A model generated the notes under the pieces. The model made no database searches. It worked only from the letters and a program-made list of their open reading frames with translations, and had not been told where the DNA came from. Position numbers and translations under genes: made by a program. From PALSA-607 sp036510735 (GTDB lineage Bacteria > Actinomycetota > Actinomycetes > Acidothermales > Acidothermaceae), in the NCBI GenBank assembly GCA_036510735.1, contig DATCDK010000108.1, positions 1 through 23,979 on the forward strand: a stretch of 23,979 nt of DNA. The letters are read 5' to 3'. Within the stretch, counting starts at the first letter, position 1. Every line of letters begins with the position of its first letter. Of the stretch, positions 15,399 to 21,580 are shown one piece after another.

Positions 15399-16085
15399 CT
15401 AGTCGTTCAAGGTGACCTGCAGCGCGGACGGCGGCGGCAACCCGAGGTCGGCGCGAACCCGAGCAGATGCGTCTGTCGCCAAGCCCCGGTCGATCGCGTA
15501 CCTCGAACTATCCACCTGCAGGGCTTGGAGAACCGTGTCGAAATCGGCACTCGCCGTCGGCGATTGCAGGTCGGATTCGTAGCCCTGGAGAACCACGACG
15601 AGGACGTCGTTTGTGGCCGCCAGAGTGGTGATGTCGGGTAGCGCGGTTCTGGGCCAGGTCGTGCTTCGCAAGTGACCGTTGAAGGTTTGGAGTGCGGCCG
15701 CAGAGGCAGTGATGACCGCAGAAAGTGACTGAGTCGTGAGGGCGTCGGGCGACTCGAAAACCGCAGTATCCAACGCGAATGTTTCGGTGTTCAGGGGACC
15801 GACCAGCGCCAAGTAGCTTGCGCCAGCGGACGTTGCCGACGGCGATACAGGCGAAATCACGGACGGCGATGCCGACAAGACCGGTGCCGCCGGACTCGCA
15901 ACTACCGGACTCGCAACCGCCGGACTGGCAACTGCCGGACTCGTAACAGCGGGCCGCGCGGCAGGGGCCGACGACGAGCCCTGGCCAGTCGAGCCCATCG
16001 AGCCGATCGAAATCGAGCAGCCGGTTATCGCGAAGGCACCAACAACCAGCACGCCGACAACCACCACCCGGGTGGTGCGTTTCAT
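15399..16085 (-). CDS. Putative lipoprotein with Pro/Ala/Ser repeat linker
   Basis: 228 aa from ATG 16085, which has a GGGGGA ribosome site; the frame extends to 16109, but the shorter start gives a clean signal peptide. MKRTTRVVVVGVLVVGAFAITGC is a lipoprotein signal with a lipobox ending at Cys23. It is followed by a Ser/Gly stretch, then a linker of SPAVA-type pentads to about residue 90, then a mostly helical domain of about 135 residues (ALVGPLNTETFALDTAV to the end). I recognise no family for that domain. The linker would hold it away from the membrane. It is upstream of, and probably co-transcribed with, the two-helix membrane protein. Confidence 0.75.
   Translation of the reverse strand: MKRTTRVVVVGVLVVGAFAITGCSISIGSMGSTGQGSSSAPAARPAVTSPAVASPAVASPVVASPAAPVLSASPSVISPVSPSATSAGASYLALVGPLNTETFALDTAVFESPDALTTQSLSAVITASAAALQTFNGHLRSTTWPRTALPDITTLAATNDVLVVVLQGYESDLQSPTASADFDTVLQALQVDSSRYAIDRGLATDASARVRADLGLPPPSALQVTLND
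15891..15950 (-). repeat. Four 15-bp tandem repeats in the lipoprotein linker
   Basis: Four units at 15891, 15906, 15921 and 15936, of the type cggactcgcaactac with a few substitutions. They encode the SPAVA/SPVVA pentads. The divergence suggests an old expansion. Confidence 0.85.
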
Positions 16086-16138
16086 GAATTCCCCCGTCGC
16101 CACTTGCACTTCAAGGTTAGCGGCGACAGCCGCTCGAT

Positions 16139-16531
16139 TCAGAGGAATCCGGCAACCTCAGCCACTGAGCTGACGACGTCGCACTCCAGCTCAGCACGCG
16201 GCACGCGACCGCCCGGCGTCCAGACCGTGCTGGCCGCACTCGGCAAGACCGCAAGGAAATCGTGGGCGAGCACCCGCACCTGATCCCCCACCGCAAGATC
16301 AGCGAGTACTGGCGGTTCGCGCCACTGCGGCATCGCCGGCTGATCGGCGTCCTCGATGCCTTGGGCGGCGATCGCGAGAACGCGGGCCAGCGCCCTCCCG
16401 GCGTCCGCCCTGCTGTGAAAAGGCCCCGGGAGGCGCGCACGCAGGCGTCCCGCGGGGGTGGTGCGCAGGGTCTTGACGACGCCGTCGAGGTCATCGGCGA
16501 GCGACGAGGGGACGGCGGCCACGGCCCGCAC
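16139..16531 (-). CDS. Hypothetical protein
   Basis: No family recognised. The minus frame ending at 16139 reads VRAVAAVPSSLADDLDGVVKTL, GRALARVLAIAAQGIEDADQP, PPVLADLAVGDQVRVLAHDFLAV and VPRAELECDVVSSVAEVAGFL. Composition and codon use look coding, with GC at third positions. The frame is open much further, to 17041, but the part beyond about 16775 is antisense to a better supported gene. I start it at GTG 16531 (130 aa); GTG 16714 is the other in-frame choice, and neither has a good ribosome site. The sequence just before 16531 (TTAGVLRSAGLRALARAALRRD) also looks protein-like, so the true start is unsettled. Confidence 0.5.
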   Translation of the reverse strand: MRAVAAVPSSLADDLDGVVKTLRTTPAGRLRARLPGPFHSRADAGRALARVLAIAAQGIEDADQPAMPQWREPPVLADLAVGDQVRVLAHDFLAVLPSAASTVWTPGGRVPRAELECDVVSSVAEVAGFL

Positions 16532-16593
16532 GTTATCGCGCCGCAGGGCGGCCCGGGCGAGGGCCCGAAGACCTGCCGAGCGAAGGACTCCAG

Positions 16594-16627
16594 CGGTCGT
16601 AAGAACGACCGTTGAGAACCAACGGTC
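16594..16627. promoter_or_regulatory. Overlapping inverted repeats between the hypothetical and DUF4287 genes
   Basis: CGGTCGT-AAGA-ACGACCG (16594-16611, perfect 7-bp arms) overlaps GACCGTT-N7-AACGGTC (16607-16627, perfect 7-bp arms). Three half-sites of one motif thus alternate in orientation. They lie between the two genes and look like a regulator-binding site; no regulator is obvious. Confidence 0.45.
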
Positions 16628-16774
16628 TGGGCGAACGGCGGGCCAAGCTAGGGTGGCTGGAAGGCGACACGAACCGGCCTGAAACGCTTGCCCTCGCGGG
16701 CACCGCTGCGGCACCCTGAAGTCATGGACCACTGAGACATCGACTGCTGAGTTCGGCTCGCCCTGGAGGCGCTC

Positions 16775-17002
16775 ATGACCGTGCACCACTCCGAGGACAC
16801 CCATCGCAACCTCGTTGAAAGGATCCCGCAGGTTACCGGCCGCGGGCTCCCTGAGTGGTTCCACGAGATCGAGCAAGGCCCGAGCTTTCTGCGGCTCGAC
16901 GAGCGGGTCAACTGGCTCACCGACGAGCACGCAATTCCGCACGGCTACGCGAGTGCGATCGTGCGCGAGCACGAGAAGCACCGCATCGCGCACGACCTGT
17001 AG
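16775..17002 (+). CDS. DUF4287 family small protein
   Basis: 75 aa, with GGAGG 7 bases before the ATG. The single domain reads HRNLVERIPQVTGRGLPEWF, GPSFLRLDERVNWLTDEHAI and PHGYASAIVREHEKHR. This is the DUF4287 pattern: two helices, a Trp-Phe, then the WL.DEH.IPHGYA.AIV motif. The family is common in actinobacteria as small cytoplasmic proteins, sometimes fused to DUF5655; the function is unknown. It stands alone on the plus strand between two minus genes. Confidence 0.8.
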   Translation: MTVHHSEDTHRNLVERIPQVTGRGLPEWFHEIEQGPSFLRLDERVNWLTDEHAIPHGYASAIVREHEKHRIAHDL

Positions 17003-17071
17003 CAGTTCGGCCGCGACAGCTTTGAAGTCGTACGCACGCAAGAACGAGCGCTGGACTTCAACGGTCCCTGT

Positions 17072-17833
17072 TTAGCCGAGCATCTCTCGCGCGCTCTGCG
17101 GCCCTGGCAGCGGACGGCGTGGTTCGCGCACGCCGGCCGATCCCCCACCACGCATGACCCACAGCGTTACCGACGTGCCAGCAGCGACTTTCGCACCAGA
17201 CTCCGGACTCTGATCGACGACCTTCGCGTCGGACCAGCTGGTGACGTCCATCGGCGCGCCGTCCGGGTTTGGTCCAACGCCGAAAAGGCCGCGGGCGTGC
17301 AGGGCCTGATGCGCTTCCTCCCACGACATGCCGAGCACGTTGGGCACCCGCACGTTGGACCGCCGGCGCAGATCGCGCGCCGTCCGCTCGAGCACCTCTG
17401 CGGGCGTAGCGGACGCCTCGGCTGCGACATCGGCGACCACACGTTCCACGACCTCGTCGATCCGCTTCGCGAGCCTGCGGACCTCCGGACGCTGGACGGG
17501 TGCCGAACTTTCACTTTCGTTGGCCGAACTCGGTCCGTCGTCGAGTTCACGCCACCGCTCCCAAGCGGATTGCCGCGTCACGCCGAGCTTCACCGCGATC
17601 TCAGCCCACGACTTGCCATGCCGACGAGCAGTGCGGACGGCGACCAGTTCCGCTTGGTCGAGCAGGTGCCGCACGAAGCCGACATCGGCGAGTGCGGCCA
17701 GCGCACCGTCGCCGTCGTCGGGGTGGCCAGGGCCTCTGCTGGGCGACGAGGCCGACCGACCATCGAGATGCCAGCCGTCGAGCCGCTCCCACGCTCGCCG
17801 GCCGAGCTGCCACGGACCTCGATCCTTGCTCAT
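17072..17833 (-). CDS. HTH and PASTA domain protein
   Basis: 253 aa from ATG 17833 (the frame extends to 17863, through the palindrome). Order: N-terminal Trp/Arg-rich region; a homeodomain-like helix-turn-helix at about 72-95 (HGKSWAEIAVKLGVTRQSAWERWRE); an acidic Ser linker; a charged helix at about 115-158; one PASTA domain at about 160-227 (VRVPNVLGMSWEEAHQALHARG, then VVDQSPESGAKVAAGTSVTLWV). PASTA domains usually sit outside the cell on PknB-type kinases and penicillin-binding proteins, where they bind muropeptides. Here there is no membrane segment or signal, so the protein appears cytoplasmic and could bind DNA and a ligand. Its ATG lies 3 bases after an 18-bp palindrome, suggesting self-regulation. 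Confidence 0.82.
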   Translation of the reverse strand: MSKDRGPWQLGRRAWERLDGWHLDGRSASSPSRGPGHPDDGDGALAALADVGFVRHLLDQAELVAVRTARRHGKSWAEIAVKLGVTRQSAWERWRELDDGPSSANESESSAPVQRPEVRRLAKRIDEVVERVVADVAAEASATPAEVLERTARDLRRRSNVRVPNVLGMSWEEAHQALHARGLFGVGPNPDGAPMDVTSWSDAKVVDQSPESGAKVAAGTSVTLWVMRGGGSAGVREPRRPLPGPQSAREMLG

Positions 17834-17836
17834 GTG

Positions 17837-17854
17837 CGTCAGGATACCCTGACG
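17837..17854. promoter_or_regulatory. Palindrome at the start of the HTH-PASTA gene
   Basis: CGTCAGGATACCCTGACG has 7-bp arms around ATAC and ends 3 bases before the ATG (17833-17831, minus). On the minus strand TATCCT (17846-17841) would be a -10 that starts transcription at the ATG, giving a leaderless message. The palindrome would cover it, as expected for an autorepressor. Confidence 0.5.
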
Positions 17855-17912
17855 ACCCAGCACCTGCTTGGCGGTCGAAGTTTCCGGTGGTGGCGAGATC
17901 GGTCAGGGTGGA

Positions 17913-17939
17913 TGTCAAGATCGGGGGGCTCACTTCGAC
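17913..17939 (+). promoter_or_regulatory. Candidate ECF-type promoter of the DGPF-sigma operon
   Basis: TGTCAA (17913-17918), 17 bases, then CGAC (17936-17939), 47 bases before the ATG of the DGPF gene. This resembles the ECF42 autoregulated pattern as I recall it (TGTCGA, about 17 bases, CGA). One mismatch in the -35. Confidence 0.5.
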
Positions 17940-17986
17940 CAGCAACCGAACGGGTCGCCTGGGCCCACGAGAGCGAGGAGTTGGGC

Positions 17987-18358
17987 ATGAAGTTTCTGCT
18001 GATCATGAATGTGAATCCCGCCGTGTTGGACGCGCTGACCGAGGACGAGCGCAATGCGATCGGCACCGGGCACGGCGCGTTCATGGACACCATCACGAAG
18101 TCGGGCGAGCTGATCATCACGCAGGCGTTGGCCGATCCGTCGCAAAGTGCAGTTGTGCGCGTTCGCGGCGGTCAGTCGGTCGTCACCGACGGGCCCTACC
18201 TGGAGGCCAAGGAGTATGTCGGCGGCTTCTACCTGATCGACTGCGAAAGCAAGGAACGCGCGATCGAACTGGCCGCCTTGATTCCGGACGCGAGTATCGA
18301 CGGACTGGGCATCGAGGTTCGGCAGATCATGTTCTCTGCCGGTCCACTTGACGTGTGA
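17987..18358 (+). CDS. YCII-related DGPF-domain protein
   Basis: 123 aa, GAGGAG 6 bases before the ATG. MKFLLIMNVNPAV is the first strand of the dimeric ferredoxin-like fold. The signature region is VTDGPYLEAKEYVGGFYLIDCESKERAIELAALIP, with DGPY for the usual DGPF. Proteins of this family are the standard partners of ECF42 sigma factors and their main transcriptional targets; the biochemical role is not settled. The stop overlaps the GTG of the sigma factor by 4 bases, so the two are coupled. Longer plus frames that run into it from 17297 are only antisense to the HTH-PASTA gene. Confidence 0.92.
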   Translation: MKFLLIMNVNPAVLDALTEDERNAIGTGHGAFMDTITKSGELIITQALADPSQSAVVRVRGGQSVVTDGPYLEAKEYVGGFYLIDCESKERAIELAALIPDASIDGLGIEVRQIMFSAGPLDV

Positions 18359-19590
18359 CGATCGATTCAGCCACCGAGAGCCTGCTGCGTGATCTCACGC
18401 CGCAGGTTCTCGGCGCGCTCGTCCGTCGTTACGGACAGTTCGAAGAATGCGAGGACGCCGTCCAAGAAGCGGTCGTTGCAGCCACGCTCGCATGGCCGAC
18501 GAGCGGGACGCCCGCCAACCCGCGCGGTTGGCTGATCACCGTCGCGTCACGACGCCTGATCGACCAGATTCGCAGCGATCACGCACGCAAGGCTCGTGAG
18601 ATGACGGTGGCACTTGAGGAGTTGCCGAGCGCTGAAGGCGAGACCGCCGCCGCTGACGACACGTTGATCCTGCTGTATCTGTGTTGCCATCCTGCGTTGA
18701 CCCCGGCATCACAAACCGCGTTGACCCTGCGCGCGGTTGGCGGGTTGACGACCGCAGAAATCGCTCATGCCTTCCTCGTTCCCGAGGGCACAATGGCGGC
18801 GAGGATCAGTCGGGCGAAGCAGAGCATCAAGGCGGCCGGCAGCCAGTTCAGGATGCCCGCGCCTGAAGAACTCGACGACCGTCTCAGCGCGGTGCTACAC
18901 ACGCTGTATCTCATCTTCAACGAGGGTTACACCGCGTCGTCCGGTGAGAATCTGAATCGTGCAGAGCTCACTCACGAAGCGATCCGCCTCACTCGCGTGG
19001 TGCACCGCCAACTGCCGAATGATGGTGAGGTCGCCGGCCTGCTGGCGCTCATGCTGCTCACCGACTCGCGACGCACTGCGCGGACCACGACGAGCGGCGA
19101 CCTGATTCCATTGGCCGAACAAGACCGCACCCGTTGGGACAGAACCCTTATTGACGAGGCGAATTCCCTACTCGTCGGTACCATGGCACGCTCACCGCTC
19201 GGCCCGTATCAGCTGCAGGCAGCGATTGCAGCGACGCATGCCGATGCGCAACGTGCCGAGGAGACCAACTGGCAACAGGTACACGTTCTGTACAAGCTCC
19301 TAGAACGCATCGCGCCGAATCCAATGGTGACTCTCAATCGCGCAGTGGCACTGGCGCAGACGAGCGGACCCGAGGCGGCACTTGAGGTGCTGACCGATCT
19401 CGACGCGGATCCGCGCATGAAGAACCACCACCGCTTGCACGCAGTGCGCGCATATCTGCTGGAGATGTCAGGCGATATGCCCGCGGCGCGCGAGCAGTAC
19501 ATGCTCGCCGCGCGCGGCACTGCGAGCATGACCGAGCGGCGCTACCTCGAGTCGCGCGCCAGTCAGCTGGCCGGCGGAGGTGCAAGGTAG
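18355..19590 (+). CDS. ECF42-type RNA polymerase sigma factor
   Basis: 411 aa, GTG start in a GTGA overlap. The sigma2 region reads ALVRRYGQFEECEDAVQEAVVAA, then PRGWLITVASRRLIDQIRSD. The sigma4 helix-turn-helix is GGLTTAEIAHAFLVPEGTMAARISRAKQSIKAA. A long C-terminal extension of about 240 residues follows (LSAVLHTLYLIFNEGYTAS; GPYQLQAAIAATHADA; NPMVTLNRAVALAQ), which is the TPR-like/DUF6596 part of the ECF42 group. That group has no anti-sigma factor; the extension is thought to control activity, and a DGPF gene lies beside it, as here. The last 28 bases overlap the end of the convergent DUF4331 gene. Confidence 0.93.
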   Translation: MTIDSATESLLRDLTPQVLGALVRRYGQFEECEDAVQEAVVAATLAWPTSGTPANPRGWLITVASRRLIDQIRSDHARKAREMTVALEELPSAEGETAAADDTLILLYLCCHPALTPASQTALTLRAVGGLTTAEIAHAFLVPEGTMAARISRAKQSIKAAGSQFRMPAPEELDDRLSAVLHTLYLIFNEGYTASSGENLNRAELTHEAIRLTRVVHRQLPNDGEVAGLLALMLLTDSRRTARTTTSGDLIPLAEQDRTRWDRTLIDEANSLLVGTMARSPLGPYQLQAAIAATHADAQRAEETNWQQVHVLYKLLERIAPNPMVTLNRAVALAQTSGPEAALEVLTDLDADPRMKNHHRLHAVRAYLLEMSGDMPAAREQYMLAARGTASMTERRYLESRASQLAGGGAR

Positions 19591-20645
19591 GGGAAGTAGT
19601 CGAGCAGCGGCCCCGGCTTGAGCCCTGAGGAGAAGTCCTGGTTCACGATCATCTTGATGATGTTGGACGCGATGTCTTCCGCCAAACCCTTACCGTTCTG
19701 GACGTCGAACCAGGGATCCCAGTAGGCGACGCTGCCGGGAACGAACGTGATGACGTTCGGAAGCAGCCGGTCGGCCGCCCACGCACCGTAAGCCCGTGCG
19801 GTGGGGAATTTGTGAGGTCCGTGGCGGTACGTTCCGCCGGCCTCGACGACCGCTGCGATGTTGTCCCTTACTTGACCCCAGATCCCCGAGGCGAAATCCG
19901 TTGCCGGGTGAGCAGGCCTACCGACGAGGTCGATTGTCGGGGCGGTGCCGTTGTAGTTTGCAACCTTTGCCGAGCCCCCGGCGAAGTCGAAGAAGGTGGT
20001 CATGTTGGGTTCTGCGGCGCGCTGAACCTGGACCCAGGTGTTGTGCCCCTTGTCGAAGTACGCAGTGGTCGCCCAGTAGTGCAGCCTGCCGCGGCCGGTG
20101 ATCTGCACCGGCAGCTCGAGCACGAAGGACCTGATGGTGTTGTTCAAGAACGAGTCAGTGGCGGGGCGCAATGCGTCGTAGGCGGGAAAGGTGCCGGCCG
20201 CCAACGCTTCCGTCGTCGCAACGGGGAACGGGATGAAGTTGACGAACGGGTCGCGGCGAGGTCCGGCGAACAGCTTGATGCCATGGAGGCATTCGACGAC
20301 CTCCCCGATGGGCGCGTTGGGGGGCGTGATGATCGTGCCCTTGGCGTTGCGGTTAGTAGCTGCGGCGCCGGTGAGCTGCTCAACCTGCACGTGCTGCGTG
20401 CCCTCGGCGTCGATCGGGAAGGTCGCCCGAAACGTGATGTCCTCTACGTAGTCGTGATTGGTGTCGAGCTTGAGTTCGTAGTACCCGGTGGGGTTCCACG
20501 GATTGCCGGCCGGCGGCGAGGTATTCATCCCGACAACCGTGCGAGGAGCAATGATGTCCTCGACGATGTCACTGGCTCCGGCAAAGCAGTAGGCGTCGGT
20601 GATGTCCAGCGTTTCGTCTGTTGGGTAGTCAAAGTGGTGAGACAT
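19563..20645 (-). CDS. DUF4331 family protein
   Basis: 360 aa from ATG 20645, which has AGGAG 6 bases upstream; the frame runs to 20792, but that part lies inside the upstream gene. It starts MSHHFDYPTDETLDITDAYCFAG, typical of DUF4331, and continues with TVVGMNTSPPAGNP, ELKLDTNHDYVEDITFRATF, LFAGPRRDPFVNF and FLNNTIRSFVLELPV. The DIVEDIIAP and AGPRDDPF-like segments recur throughout the family. Function unknown; other members are often secreted. This one has no signal peptide of its own, but follows a Tat-signal protein by 7 bases and could leave the cell with it. Its 3' end overlaps the sigma gene tail to tail. Confidence 0.85.
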   Translation of the reverse strand: MSHHFDYPTDETLDITDAYCFAGASDIVEDIIAPRTVVGMNTSPPAGNPWNPTGYYELKLDTNHDYVEDITFRATFPIDAEGTQHVQVEQLTGAAATNRNAKGTIITPPNAPIGEVVECLHGIKLFAGPRRDPFVNFIPFPVATTEALAAGTFPAYDALRPATDSFLNNTIRSFVLELPVQITGRGRLHYWATTAYFDKGHNTWVQVQRAAEPNMTTFFDFAGGSAKVANYNGTAPTIDLVGRPAHPATDFASGIWGQVRDNIAAVVEAGGTYRHGPHKFPTARAYGAWAADRLLPNVITFVPGSVAYWDPWFDVQNGKGLAEDIASNIIKMIVNQDFSSGLKPGPLLDYFPYLAPPPAS

Positions 20646-20652
20646 GACGCTC

Positions 20653-21294
20653 CTACGCGGCGAGGGAGTTGCGTGAATACGGATTGTGGGAGAACGGCTG
20701 CAATGCGAGCGCGTAGAACACGTCGCGATACGGAGCCTCGTTCGTGGCGCCGAACTCGCCGTAGAACCACAGGAACGGGAACGTCCGGGCATCCCACGTC
20801 ACGCGGTCGGCACGACCGTTGGCGTGGATGAGCTCGTACCAGCCCTCGGTGAAACCGCTCAGCATCGCGACACGTGTGGGAGCGCCCCGCTCGGGAACGA
20901 TCGACGCGTCGACCGCAGTGCCGTCCGTCGCTGTCAGGCGTGGCCATGTTGACCCGGCCGACGCGAGGTGCGGGCGACGGTAGTAATCCAGGATCGGCAC
21001 CGCCTTGATGCCCGCGGGCAGGATCACCCGAGTTCCCGGCGTGAGGAGCGGGGCGTTGTAGCGCCGTTCGACTCCGCGCACCAGGTCGTCGGTAGCCTTT
21101 GCCACGTCGCGCGGTGCCGCGCTATCCGGTTTCGTCGCCGTTGCGGCCGCAGCAGGTGTGACTGCAGCGATGCCGTACAGCACGGGGATGGCGGCGATAC
21201 CACCAAGAACAGCTCGCCGACTCACAGTCCCTCCGGCGTCGCCGTCTGCGAGCTCGGCTTCCGGATGCTGCCGCTTACCTCTGATGATGCTCAT
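20653..21294 (-). CDS. Twin-arginine (Tat) signal protein of unknown function
   Basis: 213 aa. The Tat signal is SRRAVLGGIAAIPVLYGIAAVTPAAAATA at about 25-53, after a 24-residue charged leader; cleavage is likely after an AxA around residue 50. The mature part has GTRVILPAGIKAVPILDYYRRPH, MLSGFTEGWYELIHANGRADRVTWD and FLWFYGEFGATNEAPYRDVFYALALQPFSHNPYS. I do not recognise a named family, although the last segment looks conserved. Tat export implies folding before export, perhaps with a cofactor or partner. An AGGAG-type ribosome site precedes the ATG. First gene of a two-gene operon with DUF4331. Confidence 0.75.
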   Translation of the reverse strand: MSIIRGKRQHPEAELADGDAGGTVSRRAVLGGIAAIPVLYGIAAVTPAAAATATKPDSAAPRDVAKATDDLVRGVERRYNAPLLTPGTRVILPAGIKAVPILDYYRRPHLASAGSTWPRLTATDGTAVDASIVPERGAPTRVAMLSGFTEGWYELIHANGRADRVTWDARTFPFLWFYGEFGATNEAPYRDVFYALALQPFSHNPYSRNSLAA

Positions 21295-21360
21295 GCGAGT
21301 TCCTCTCCTACAGGGGCCAGCCTGTTGGAGTTACGCTCGCGGTTCGCAAGCCGCCGAGCA

Positions 21361-21393
21361 CCCGGGTTACCCCCGGGTTCGCCCCGGGTCCGC
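21361..21393. repeat. Three CCCGGGT repeats with an 11-bp period
   Basis: CCCGGGT occurs at 21361, 21372 and 21383, always 11 bp apart, about one helical turn. Each core CCCGGG is itself a palindrome. It lies between the Tat-protein gene start (21294) and the tRNA 3' end (21445). It could be a multi-site operator for the Tat/DUF4331 operon or a terminator for the tRNA transcript. Confidence 0.6.
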
Positions 21394-21444
21394 GCGATCC
21401 GGCCCGGAGTTCATCTCCGCGTCTTGGCCAGGTCAGCAGCAAGC

Positions 21445-21521
21445 TGGTGCCCCCGGTCGGAGTCGAACCGACACTGAAACCCTTTTAAGGGGTTCGCCTC
21501 TGCCTGTTGGGCTACGGGGGC
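21445..21521 (-). tRNA. tRNA with UAA anticodon on a class I body (nominal tRNA-Leu)
   Basis: 77 nt including an encoded CCA. Acceptor GCCCCCG/CGGGGGC (7 perfect pairs), discriminator A, D arm GCCC/AGGC with a C-A mismatch and loop AACAGGCAG, anticodon stem AACCC/GGGTT with loop CTTAAAA, variable loop of 5 (TCAGT), T arm GTCGG-TTCGACT-CCGAC. T8, A14, G18-G19 and the TTCGANT loop are all standard. U33 is followed by UAA (genomic 21487-21485), which reads UUA (Leu). Bacterial tRNA-Leu normally has a long variable arm, absent here; the body looks more like tRNA-Lys. It is probably transcribed after the NDH-2-like gene on the same strand. Confidence 0.8.
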
Positions 21522-21526
21522 CACAC

Positions 21527-21580
21527 CTATTCGAAACGGCAGATCTATTCGAAACGGCAGATCTATTCGGGACGGCGAGG
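21527..21580 (-). repeat. 18-bp tandem repeat carrying successive stop codons after the NDH-2-like gene
   Basis: ctattcgaaacggcagat is repeated perfectly at 21527-21544 and 21545-21562, and a diverged third copy (21563-21580) contains the gene's own stop and last codons. Read on the minus strand, the units stay in frame and give TAG three times at 18-bp intervals. Only 5 bases separate the array from the tRNA. Confidence 0.85.

Noticed and set aside
16532..17041. N-terminal extension of the minus frame ending at 16139
   Set aside because: Most of it is antisense to the DUF4287 gene, which has a good ribosome site and family motifs; only the part after about 16531 looks reliably coding.
17297..17986. 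Long plus-strand extension in front of the DGPF protein
   Set aside because: Antisense to the HTH-PASTA gene; ATG 17987 has an ideal ribosome site and gives the family N-terminus.
19590..19605. gtaggggaagtag resembling the 9-bp array at the window end
   Set aside because: It is one copy inside the DUF4331 coding sequence and is explained by its codons; probably chance.
19812..20831. 339-codon plus frame
   Set aside because: Antisense to the DUF4331 and Tat-signal genes; composition is that of a shadow frame.
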